Below are positions 1 to 5,670 of a stretch of DNA of 7,361 nt, piece after piece; the stretch's first letter is position 1; each line of letters begins with the position of its first letter. The notes beneath the pieces were generated by a model. It was not told where the DNA came from and did no database searches. It worked only from the letters and a program-made list of their open reading frames with translations. The position numbers were made by a program, and so were the translations under genes. The DNA comes from an uncultured Clostridia bacterium. GTDB taxonomy: Bacteria > Bacillota_A > Clostridia > Oscillospirales > Acutalibacteraceae. The stretch covers positions 1 through 7,361 of the forward strand of contig CALWIE010000075.1 in the NCBI GenBank assembly GCA_944380625.1, in the 5' to 3' direction.

Positions 1-2
1 AC

Positions 3-800
3 ACCACCGACCGGAACCGCACCTCCCCCTTCGCCTTCACAGGCAACAAGTTCGAGTTCCGGATGCTGGGCTCGGCCATCTCCATCGCCTGCCCCAACAT
101 CATGCTCAACACCATCGCCGCCGAGGAATTCCGCCAGTTTGCCGATATGCTGGAGGGCTCCGATGATTTAGACAGGGACGTGCGCAAGATCGTCCAGCGG
201 GTGATGAAGGAGCATGGGCGCATCATCTTCAACGGGGACGGGTACTCCGCCGCCTGGCAGGAGGAGGCCGCCCGCCGGGGGCTTTTAAACCTGCCCACCA
301 CCGTGGACGCCCTGCCCCACTACCTGGACGAAAAGAACGTAAAGCTTTTCGCTGCCCACAGCATCTACACCAGGGAGGAGATGGAGGCCCGCTGCGAAGC
401 CGCCCTGGAGGAGTACGCCAAGACCCTCTCCATCGAGGGCCACACCATGAGCCAGATGGCCCACCGGGAGATCCTTCCGGCGGCGGGGCGGTACGCCTCC
501 CGGCTGGCGGAGGGCCTTGCCTCCCGGCGGGTGGCCTGCGAGGGGCTCACCTGGACGGGGGAGGCCCGGCTGCTGGAAAAGCTCTCCGCCCTGCTGAACG
601 CCGCTTACGACCGGCTGGACCAGCTGGACGGGGCCCTCTCCCGGCAGGCCGGGGACGCCCTGGCCCAGGCGGCTTTCTGCCGGGACACCCTGCTCCCCGC
701 CATGGAGGCCCTGCGCTCGGCGGTGGATCAGCTGGAAACCCTCACTGAAACCAGTGCCTGGCCCTATCCCAGCTACGGCGATTTGATGTTCCGGGTGTAA
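3..800 (+). CDS. glnN: Glutamine synthetase type III, C-terminal part (5' end outside window)
   Basis: The frame is open from base 3 and ends in TAA at 798-800, giving 265 visible residues. It opens with DRNRTSPFAFTGNKFEFRML, a catalytic-region block typical of type III glutamine synthetases (GlnN). It continues with PNIMLNT and a helical C-terminal tail rich in Glu, Ala and Leu. Type III enzymes are usually about 700 aa, so more than half, including the N-terminal domain, lies to the left. Family role: ATP-dependent ligation of ammonium to glutamate, forming glutamine in the cytoplasm. No internal start is needed because the reading frame enters from outside. A strong terminator follows 33 bp after the stop. 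The neighbours are a convergent ammonium transporter-PII fusion and an asparagine synthetase, which fit a nitrogen-assimilation role. I see no frameshift. The promoter is not visible, so its regulation cannot be read here. Confidence 0.93.
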   Translation, partial: TTDRNRTSPFAFTGNKFEFRMLGSAISIACPNIMLNTIAAEEFRQFADMLEGSDDLDRDVRKIVQRVMKEHGRIIFNGDGYSAAWQEEAARRGLLNLPTTVDALPHYLDEKNVKLFAAHSIYTREEMEARCEAALEEYAKTLSIEGHTMSQMAHREILPAAGRYASRLAEGLASRRVACEGLTWTGEARLLEKLSALLNAAYDRLDQLDGALSRQAGDALAQAAFCRDTLLPAMEALRSAVDQLETLTETSAWPYPSYGDLMFRV

Positions 801-832
801 ACAAAGCGTACAAGTACAACATTTTCCCATAG

Positions 833-865
833 AAAAGGGCCGCTCCCCCAGGGGGCGGCTCTTTT
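833..865 (+). terminator. Intrinsic terminator of glnN
   Basis: Arms AAAAGGGCCGC (833-843) and GCGGCTCTTTT (855-865) pair with one G-U, and a C-rich/G-rich apex adds further pairing. The descending arm ends in TTTT. It begins 33 bp after the glnN stop. The flanking A and T runs make it potentially bidirectional. Confidence 0.85.
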
Positions 866-1112
866 CATCCTGTTTGGGGGAAGAGGGCGGATTTTTCCCA
901 GGCCGTTTCCCCCTGTCCCCTTGGCGAAGTGCGGGGTTTTGCGTTGCAAAACCGGAGTTCGCGACTCCGAACACTTCTCCGGGATGAGCGCAACAGCGGC
1001 CGTCCCGATACCCATGCCTTTGACGAGAGGAAACGGGAAGCGAGCGCCCAGATGCAGGGGAGGGCGGGGGTGTGGTTCCTCTGACAACGGGGTGCAGGGC
1101 CTTCCCCAACAG
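866..1112. other. Non-coding gap between two convergent terminators
   Basis: The space between glnN and the transporter fusion (801-1169) contains two terminators and, between them, a compact folded element at 926-977. I see no convincing gene here. The open frames crossing it are GC-driven antisense frames without ribosome binding sites or recognisable protein motifs. Confidence 0.6.
926..977. repeat. Compact cruciform / three-way-junction element
   Basis: Two perfect hairpins stand side by side: GGTTTTGC (935-942) with GCAAAACC (946-953), and CGGAGT (953-958) with ACTCCG (964-969). Both are enclosed by a third pair, GAAGTG (926-931) with CACTTC (972-977). The result is a clover-like fold on either strand. 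It may be a copy of a dispersed intergenic repeat or a structured RNA; one window cannot tell. Confidence 0.5.
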
Positions 1113-1141
1113 AAAAGCCGGAGGGCTGCCCTCCGGCTTTT
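1113..1141 (-). terminator. Bidirectional intrinsic terminator (transporter-PII gene)
   Basis: This is a perfect 13-bp stem, AAAAGCCGGAGGG (1113-1125) and CCCTCCGGCTTTT (1129-1141), with a CTG loop. It lies 28 bp beyond the stop of the minus-strand fusion gene. The A/T ends give a U-tract in both directions, so it can also block readthrough from glnN. Confidence 0.9.
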
Positions 1142-1169
1142 CCGATGGGACGGCTGGCGTCCCGCTGTA

Positions 1170-2897
1170 TCACTCCACATCCTGCAGGGCGTCGTAGCCC
1201 TCCTCGCCGGTGCGGACCTTCACCACGTTCTCCACGTCGTAGACGAAGATCTTCCCGTCGCCGATGTGGCCGGTGTACAGGACTTTCTTGGCGGTCTCGA
1301 TTACAGTGCGCACAGGCACCTTGCTCACCACGATATCCACCTGAACCTTGGGCAGCAGGGTCGCCTCTACCTGGACGCCCCGGTAATATTCCGGCTTGCC
1401 CTTTTGCAGGCCGCAGCCCAACACATGGGAGACGGTCATGCCTGTGATACCGATGTCCATCATGGCTTTCTTCAGCCCCTCAAACCGGGACTCTTTGCAG
1501 AGGATTTCCACCTTGGTAAACTTGGGCGCCTCATCGGAGAAGGTGGGCATTTTCTTCACCGGAACAGCTTCAGCAGGCGGGACGTCCCCAGTCACCTGTA
1601 CAGGGGCGGGGACCGCCTCTACTGCCTCGTCCATGGTGGCGGTATCCGGAAGCATCCCAAAGCCGGCGTAAGCGGTAAGCAGCCCGTGTTCCGAAACATC
1701 CAGGCCGGCCAGCTCGTCTTCAGGGTCTGCCCGCAGGCCGATGGTGTGCTTGATAATCTGAAACACAATGGTGATGACGACGCCCACATACAGCACCACA
1801 GAGAATACGCCCAGGGCCTGGATGCCCAGCAGTCCAAAGCCGCCTCCATAGAACAGGCCGGGAGACGTGGAAGAGCCAGTGGCGAACAAGCCTGTCAGCA
1901 GGGTTCCCAAGGCGCCGCACACGCAGTGGACGGAAATGGCGCCCACAGGATCGTCAATCTTGGCCACCTTGTCAAAGAACTCGATGGCCAGCACCATGAC
2001 AATGCCGCAGACAGCGCCAATGAAAAACGCGCCCACAGGGTTTACTGCGTCGCACCCGGCGGTAACGCCTACCAGGCCGGCCAGAGCGGCGTTGTAGGTC
2101 ATGGAGACATCGGGCTTCTTATAGCGAAGCCAAGTGAAAATCAAGGCTGCGCAGCAGGCCACAGCGGCAGACATGTTGGTGTTGAAGAACACCAAGCCGG
2201 CCCGTTCCATGAGCTCGTCGGTGTCCATGCCCACGGTGGAAGCGCCGTTGAAGCCAAACCAGCAGAACCACAGAATGAACACGCCCAATGCAGCGGCGGT
2301 GAGGTTGTGGCCCAAAATGGCCCGGGGCTTGCCGTCCTTGCCATACTTTCCAATGCGGGGCCCCAGGATTTTTGCTCCAATCAAAGCGCACAGGCCGCCC
2401 ACCATGTGTACGGCGGTGGACCCGGCAAAATCGTGGAACCCCAGCTGGGCAAGCCAGCCGCCGCCCCAGATCCAGTGACCGGAAATAGGGTAGATAAGCA
2501 GGCTGATGGCCGCCGAATAGATGCAGTAGGCGGAAAACTTGGTGCGCTCCGCCATGGCCCCGGAGACGATGGTGGCGGAAGTGGCGCAGAACACCGTCTG
2601 GAAGATGGCGTAGGCCCACAGGGGCACCCCCGCCGGGAGGATGTGGCTGTAATCCCCCATAATCAGGGGGTCGATGGTACCGAACAATGCTGTACCGCTG
2701 CCAAACATAATCCCGAAGCCAACCAGCCAGAAGCAGGGGGTCCCAATGCAGAAGTCCATCAGGTTTTTCATCAGGATGTTGCCGGTATTTTTGGCCCGGG
2801 TAAAGCCCGCCTCGCACAGGGAGAACCCGGCCTGCATAAAGAACACCAGGGCGGCGCCTACCAGTACCCAAATTGTGTTGACCGCACTAAACGTCAT
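1170..2897 (-). CDS. Ammonium transporter (Amt) fused to a PII signalling domain
   Basis: The 575-aa protein has two parts. Residues 1 to about 410 are an Amt/Mep/Rh channel with multiple hydrophobic segments. They carry the signature DFAGSTAVHMVGG (157-169, His164), WFGFNGAS (213-220) and a second pore histidine in SVHCVCGALGTLLTGLFA (His324). After a Pro/Ala/Glu-rich linker (about 415-457), residues 459-575 are a complete GlnB/GlnK-type PII domain. Its T-loop contains QKGKPEYYRGV, where Tyr505 aligns with the uridylylated Tyr51 of E. coli PII. It also has YTGHIGDGKIFVYDVENV and VRTGEEG, the ATP/2-oxoglutarate binding loops. Family knowledge: PII proteins read ADP/ATP and 2-oxoglutarate and plug Amt pores when nitrogen is ample; here the regulator is tethered to its target. 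I chose the ATG at 2897 because the protein then begins directly with the first membrane segment, with a weak AAAGAG nine bases upstream. An in-frame extension to 3224 would run through the promoter and terminators. Confidence 0.93.
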   Translation of the reverse strand: MTFSAVNTIWVLVGAALVFFMQAGFSLCEAGFTRAKNTGNILMKNLMDFCIGTPCFWLVGFGIMFGSGTALFGTIDPLIMGDYSHILPAGVPLWAYAIFQTVFCATSATIVSGAMAERTKFSAYCIYSAAISLLIYPISGHWIWGGGWLAQLGFHDFAGSTAVHMVGGLCALIGAKILGPRIGKYGKDGKPRAILGHNLTAAALGVFILWFCWFGFNGASTVGMDTDELMERAGLVFFNTNMSAAVACCAALIFTWLRYKKPDVSMTYNAALAGLVGVTAGCDAVNPVGAFFIGAVCGIVMVLAIEFFDKVAKIDDPVGAISVHCVCGALGTLLTGLFATGSSTSPGLFYGGGFGLLGIQALGVFSVVLYVGVVITIVFQIIKHTIGLRADPEDELAGLDVSEHGLLTAYAGFGMLPDTATMDEAVEAVPAPVQVTGDVPPAEAVPVKKMPTFSDEAPKFTKVEILCKESRFEGLKKAMMDIGITGMTVSHVLGCGLQKGKPEYYRGVQVEATLLPKVQVDIVVSKVPVRTVIETAKKVLYTGHIGDGKIFVYDVENVVKVRTGEEGYDALQDVE

Positions 2898-2965
2898 ACA
2901 TACCAACTCTTTTCTTTGAGAATGTTCTATGTGAAGCGGCGATGCCGCAGGTTTTCCCAAAACGT

Positions 2966-3007
2966 AAAAAGCGCCTGGGGGAGAGGCGACTGCTCTTCCC
3001 CGGGCGC
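2966..3007 (-). terminator. Second leader hairpin/terminator before the Amt-PII gene
   Basis: On the minus strand GCGCC (3007-3003) pairs with GGCGC (2975-2971). GGGGAAGAG pairs with CTCTCCCC inside, with one bulged A and a 7-nt loop. TTTTT (2970-2966) follows directly. Three A's before the stem can extend the pairing. It lies inside the 5' leader, about 70 bases before the ATG, not after a gene. Confidence 0.75.
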
Positions 3008-3016
3008 CTTTGCCAG

Positions 3017-3055
3017 AATAAAGAAAAGCGCTTCCGGGAGTTCTCCCGAAAGCGC
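3017..3055 (-). terminator. First leader hairpin/terminator before the Amt-PII gene
   Basis: On the minus strand GCGCTTTCGGGAG (3055-3043) pairs with CTCCCGGAAGCGC (3040-3028): 13 bp with one G-U and a 2-4 nt apex. TTTTCTTTATT (3027-3017) follows. The stem starts about 16 bases after the predicted transcription start. Confidence 0.78.
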
Positions 3056-3078
3056 CGTTGCTTTTCTCAACGTCATTT

Positions 3079-3107
3079 AGGATACGCCATTTATCGGCGG
3101 GTGTCAA
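3079..3107 (-). promoter_or_regulatory. Sigma-A promoter of the Amt-PII gene
   Basis: The -35 is TTGACA (3107-3102), the spacer is 17 bp, and the -10 is TATCCT (3084-3079). The predicted start is near 3071, giving a leader of about 174 nt that contains both hairpins. AT-rich DNA lies upstream. Confidence 0.8.
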
Positions 3108-3132
3108 GTGGGTTTGCAAGATTTTTATTTTA

Positions 3133-3157
3133 GTATTGCATATTCTGCAAGCAATAC
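3133..3157. promoter_or_regulatory. Dyad upstream of the Amt-PII promoter (possible regulator site)
   Basis: GTATTGC (3133-3139) and GCAATAC (3151-3157) form a perfect 7-bp inverted repeat. A nested dyad, TTGCA/TGCAA (3136-3140, 3146-3150), lies inside. It sits roughly 60-85 bp before the predicted start in AT-rich DNA, where activators often bind. No regulator is recognised. Confidence 0.35.
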
Positions 3158-3216
3158 AGAAAATATCCGGAAAATGCAGCTTGTTTTTGAGCAAAAATGA
3201 ATTGCAGCAAATCGCA

Positions 3217-3360
3217 TCATTCAAAGATGCCCTTGAGGGCTTTTGTTACCCGGGTGGCGTAGGGGCCCATATAGCGCCCGATACACCGGGCCAGGCGGTT
3301 GCCCTGCCAGGCCCCGGCGATGCCCGCCCTCTTTGTAGGTTGACGCCGAGCGCAGCCCAT
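3217..3360 (-). CDS. Small basic ORF, 47 aa, unknown (doubtful gene or remnant)
   Basis: An ATG at 3360 opens a 47-aa frame 32 bp after the asparagine synthetase stop, on the same strand, ending in TGA at 3217-3219. The peptide is basic, with a helical look (GNRLARCIGRYMGPYATR) and the end TKALKGIFE. Its codons end mostly in G or C, like the neighbouring real genes, which favours coding. Against it: there is no good ribosome binding site (only GGA a few bases upstream), an in-frame TGA lies directly before the ATG, and I recognise no family. It could be a small co-transcribed gene, or the 3' remnant of a lost larger gene. The asparagine synthetase has no obvious strong terminator before it. 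Only a short GCCC-TTGA-GGGC hairpin near 3228-3240 is seen. Confidence 0.35.
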   Translation of the reverse strand: MGCARRQPTKRAGIAGAWQGNRLARCIGRYMGPYATRVTKALKGIFE

Positions 3361-3392
3361 TCATTCCGAGGCGTTCCCAGGGGCTTTCCCAC

Positions 3393-4976
3393 CTATTTCC
3401 CGCTGTCCCCGTAGTTTGCCAGCACCCGGGCGGAGGGGTCATCCACATCGCAGCCCGCCCAACTCTTGTTGGGCATCCAAAAGCCTGCGATCATCTCCCC
3501 CTGGCCGGGGTAGTACTTTTCGAAAATCTCCCGGTAGAGCAGGGACTCTTTTGTAAAGGGCCGGGCGTGCTGGTATTTTTCGCACCCGGAGAGGAACTCC
3601 TCCTGGGTGTACCTGTTCTCGGCGTACTCCTTCAAATCGTCCACCATGGAGTGGCCCACCGCGTCGGAGAAGGCGGCCTTCTCCCGCCACAAGATCTCCT
3701 CCGGCAAGTACTCTCCCTCCGCAAAGGCCCGGCGCAGCAGGTACTTTCCCTTGCCGGTGGTGTTCATCTTCAAAGCCGGGTCCAGAGACAGCACGTACTC
3801 CACAAACTCCAGGTCCCCAAAGGGCACGCGGGCCTCTAAAGAGTTGACGGAGATGCACCGGTCCGCCCGGAGCACGTCGTACTGGTGCAGCTCCCGCACC
3901 CGCTTTTCCGACTCCGCCTGGAAGGCCTCCGGGCTGGGGGCGAAGTCGGTGTACTTGTAGCCGAACAGCTCGTCGGAGATCTCCCCGGTGAGCAGCACCC
4001 GGATGTCCGTGTGCTGGTGGATGTACTTGCACACCAGGTACATGCCCAGGCTTGCCCGGATGGTGGTGATGTCGAAGGTGCCCAGCAGGGCGATGACCTC
4101 CTCCAGGGAGCGCAGGACCTGCTCCCGGGTCATGTACACCTCGGTGTGGTCGCTGCCCAGGAACTCCGCCACCTGCCGGGCGTACTTCAGGTCGATGGCG
4201 TCCTTCTCCATGCCGATGGCGAAGGTGCGTATGGGCGCCTGGCTCTTTCTGGCGGCGATGGCGCACACCAGGGAGGAATCCAGCCCCCCGGACAGGAGAA
4301 AGCCCACCTGGGCGTCGGAGACCAGGCGCTTCTCCACCCCGGCCACCAGCTTGTCGTGGATGGTGCAGCAGGCGGTGTCCACACCGTCGTGGCACACGCG
4401 CTCTACCCGGGTAATGTCCCGGTAGCAATGAAACTGCCCGCCCTGGTAGTAGTGTCCCGGCGGGAAGGGCAGGATCTTCTGGCACAGGCCCATCAGGTTT
4501 TTGGGCTCGCTGGCGAAGAGGATGGTCCCCGCCAGGTCGTAGCCGTAATACAGGGGCCGTATGCCGATGGGGTCCCGGGCGGCGATAAATTCCCCGTGCT
4601 CCCCGTCGTAGAGGATCAGGGCGAACTCCGCGTCCAGATGCCGGAACATGGCCGTGCCCTGTTCCCGATAGAGCGGCAGCAGCACCTCGCAGTCGCTGCC
4701 GCTGTGAAAGGCGTAGCCCTTCGCCTCCAGCTCCTCCCGAAGCTTCTCAAAGCCGTAGATCTCCCCGTTGCACACCAGGGCGTCCTTCCCCGGCTGGAAG
4801 GGCTGCATCCCCGCTTCTGTCAGGCCCATAATAGCCAGCCGGTGAAAGGCCAAGGCCCCGCCGCCCACTTCCAGCACCCGGCTCTCGTCCGGTCCCCGGG
4901 AGAGGGTGCGGTCAAACCCTTGCCGAAAGGCGGCCCAGTCCTGTACTGGCCCGCAGCATCCCATGATGGAACACAT
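3393..4976 (-). CDS. asnB: Asparagine synthetase, glutamine-hydrolysing
   Basis: The 527-aa protein starts MCSIMGCCG. Cys2 becomes the N-terminal nucleophile of the class II (Ntn) glutaminase domain after Met removal. The glutaminase part shows GPDES (near 28), HRLAIMGL (45-52), CNGEIYG (69-75) and GSDCEVLLPLY (93-103). The synthetase domain has the ATP-pyrophosphatase P-loop SGGLDSS (229-235), then LTGEISDELFGY (329-340) and SLEARVPF (379-386). Length fits the AsnB family. Reaction: aspartate, glutamine and ATP give asparagine, glutamate, AMP and PPi, in the cytoplasm. I chose the ATG at 4976 rather than the one at 4982. Only this start exposes the catalytic Cys, and AGGGGGA (4989-4983) is then six bases away. 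It has its own promoter and a terminator-like hairpin in the leader. The location beside glnN and Amt-PII suggests a shared nitrogen function. Confidence 0.93.
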   Translation of the reverse strand: MCSIMGCCGPVQDWAAFRQGFDRTLSRGPDESRVLEVGGGALAFHRLAIMGLTEAGMQPFQPGKDALVCNGEIYGFEKLREELEAKGYAFHSGSDCEVLLPLYREQGTAMFRHLDAEFALILYDGEHGEFIAARDPIGIRPLYYGYDLAGTILFASEPKNLMGLCQKILPFPPGHYYQGGQFHCYRDITRVERVCHDGVDTACCTIHDKLVAGVEKRLVSDAQVGFLLSGGLDSSLVCAIAARKSQAPIRTFAIGMEKDAIDLKYARQVAEFLGSDHTEVYMTREQVLRSLEEVIALLGTFDITTIRASLGMYLVCKYIHQHTDIRVLLTGEISDELFGYKYTDFAPSPEAFQAESEKRVRELHQYDVLRADRCISVNSLEARVPFGDLEFVEYVLSLDPALKMNTTGKGKYLLRRAFAEGEYLPEEILWREKAAFSDAVGHSMVDDLKEYAENRYTQEEFLSGCEKYQHARPFTKESLLYREIFEKYYPGQGEMIAGFWMPNKSWAGCDVDDPSARVLANYGDSGK

Positions 4977-4982
4977 GGTCAT

Positions 4983-4989
4983 TCCCCCT
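4983..4989 (-). promoter_or_regulatory. Ribosome binding site that decides the asnB start
   Basis: AGGGGGA lies six bases before the ATG at 4976. It directly abuts the ATG at 4982, which is too close for initiation there. Confidence 0.75.
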
Positions 4990-4997
4990 GTTTTTCC

Positions 4998-5038
4998 AAA
5001 TAAATAAAACAGGCGCCTTTCCCAAGGGAAAGACGCCT
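4998..5038 (-). terminator. Terminator-like hairpin in the asnB leader
   Basis: On the minus strand AGGCGTCTTTCCC (5038-5026) pairs with GGGAAAGGCGCCT (5023-5011): 12-13 bp with one G-U and a very small loop. GTTTTATTTATTT (5010-4998) follows. It begins about 9 nt after the predicted transcription start and lies before, not after, the gene. Confidence 0.78.
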
Positions 5039-5053
5039 TTGTCTCATGGGGCT

Positions 5054-5082
5054 ATTTTACAGGAAACCGGCCCGGTTGTCAA
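5054..5082 (-). promoter_or_regulatory. Sigma-A promoter of asnB, with a dyad in the spacer
   Basis: The -35 is TTGACA (5082-5077), the spacer is 17 bp, and the -10 is TAAAAT (5059-5054). The predicted start is near 5047. The spacer and the edge of the -35 hold a perfect inverted repeat, AACCGG-C-CCGGTT (5065-5077), placed where a repressor would block RNA polymerase. No regulator is recognised. Confidence 0.82.
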
Positions 5083-5279
5083 GGTGGGGAGTGATCCCGT
5101 AGCTATAGGCGGGCCGGGAGAGACATTTTGCGGGGAAGAGCGGTGTCGCCCCCCGGTGGGGAGCGCACAGCACCGGCCGAGGCGGGAGCCGAGACCGGGG
5201 ATGGACAGTCGCCACTGGCGACCAAGACCCTACAGAGTAGCCGTGATCAGGCCGTCAGGGAGGAACCCCAGGTTTTATG

Positions 5280-5327
5280 CGGTTTTTGGGTACATCCCAC
5301 AAAATTAGTACCAGTTTTCAAAAACCG
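5280..5327. repeat. Long imperfect palindrome at the composition break
   Basis: Outer arms CGGTTTTTG (5280-5288) and CAAAAACCG (5319-5327) are perfect. Inner arms GGTAC (5289-5293) and GTACC (5308-5312) are also perfect. A 6-nt asymmetric insert and a 14-nt centre remain unpaired. It could be a recombinase/attachment site, a regulator site or an RNA fold; nothing in the window decides. Confidence 0.5.
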
Positions 5328-5380
5328 TGGAAGCTCTTGGCGCACCTGGGCCCCCACATTTTTTCAGGCTTCGGGAAAAT

Positions 5381-5399
5381 AGTAGTCAAACAGTAGTCA
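5381..5399. repeat. Short tandem direct repeat, AGTAGTCA twice
   Basis: AGTAGTCA occurs at 5381-5388 and 5392-5399 with an 11-bp period, about one helical turn. This spacing can reflect a protein-binding site (iteron or recombinase arm site). It lies just beyond the 3' end of the 79-aa gene. Confidence 0.35.
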
Positions 5400-5422
5400 G
5401 AGGGTGGGCAGAAAAAGAAAAA

Positions 5423-5662
5423 TCACTGGGTGAAAGAGGGGCGGATCTCGGAGAGCGGAAGGCCCTGGCGCTTGGCTTTGTCCCTTTCATAGGTCACCCG
5501 TGCGACCTCCGACAGGAACTGCTTTTCTTTTTCGTCTGCGCTGGCCCATCGGACATTGTACTTCTTACAGAGCTTGAAGAAAATTTCATAGAATCGTTCT
5601 TCCTCCGGGTCACGGCGGCAATACCAGGCGGCGTCGGAAGGAATATTGCAGTTGGCTTCCAT
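5423..5662 (-). CDS. Hypothetical protein, 79 aa, partner of the nuclease-like gene
   Basis: The ATG at 5662 is preceded by AGGTGA with a 4-base gap, and TGA ends the frame at 5423-5425. The start lies 8 bp after the stop of the PBECR4-like gene, and the ribosome binding site abuts that stop codon, so translation is probably coupled. The protein is charged and mostly helical by appearance (DPEEERFYEIFFKLCKKYNV, then DEKEKQFLSEVARVTYERDK), with no signal peptide or membrane segment. I do not recognise a named family. Its position next to a nuclease-fold gene allows an accessory or neutralising role, but that is inference only. Downstream DNA is T-rich on this strand without a clear hairpin. 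Confidence 0.72.
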   Translation of the reverse strand: MEANCNIPSDAAWYCRRDPEEERFYEIFFKLCKKYNVRWASADEKEKQFLSEVARVTYERDKAKRQGLPLSEIRPSFTQ

Positions 5663-5670
5663 TGGTTCAC

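Larger units (their letters stand above)
5083..5422. other. Non-coding junction between core and accessory regions
   Basis: No supported gene lies here. Visible structures are CCGGTG/CACCGG (6-bp arms, 5153-5176 area), GTCGCC-ACT-GGCGAC (near 5208-5222), a long imperfect palindrome (5280-5327) and a short direct repeat (5381-5399). Base composition drops from GC-rich to mixed near 5270, which is where I place the edge of the accessory DNA. Confidence 0.5.

Noticed and set aside
2966..3071. ANTAR-type antiterminator RNA motif in the Amt-PII leader
   Set aside because: Neither hairpin has the required hexaloop with A at position 1 and G at 4, and the two-hairpin spacing does not fit.
921..3080. 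719-codon plus-strand open frame across the transporter gene
   Set aside because: It is antisense to the clearly identified Amt-PII gene, crosses two terminators and the leader, has low-complexity His/Gly/Gln-rich content and no family motif. High GC explains its length.
2898..3224. 109-residue N-terminal extension of the Amt-PII protein
   Set aside because: The extension would be encoded by the promoter and both leader hairpins, and it has no Amt homology. The family start fits ATG 2897.
4977..4982. asnB start at the earlier ATG (protein beginning MTMC)
   Set aside because: It would bury the catalytic N-terminal Cys and leaves no spacing from the ribosome binding site.
3885..5003. 372-codon plus-strand frame opposite asnB
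   Set aside because: It is a mirror of the GC-rich asnB codons, without motifs or a ribosome binding site.
5247..5357. 36-codon minus-strand frame (ELPRFLKTGTNFVG region)
   Set aside because: It has only a GTG start without a ribosome binding site, and its bases are largely the palindrome at 5280-5327. Not enough for a gene.
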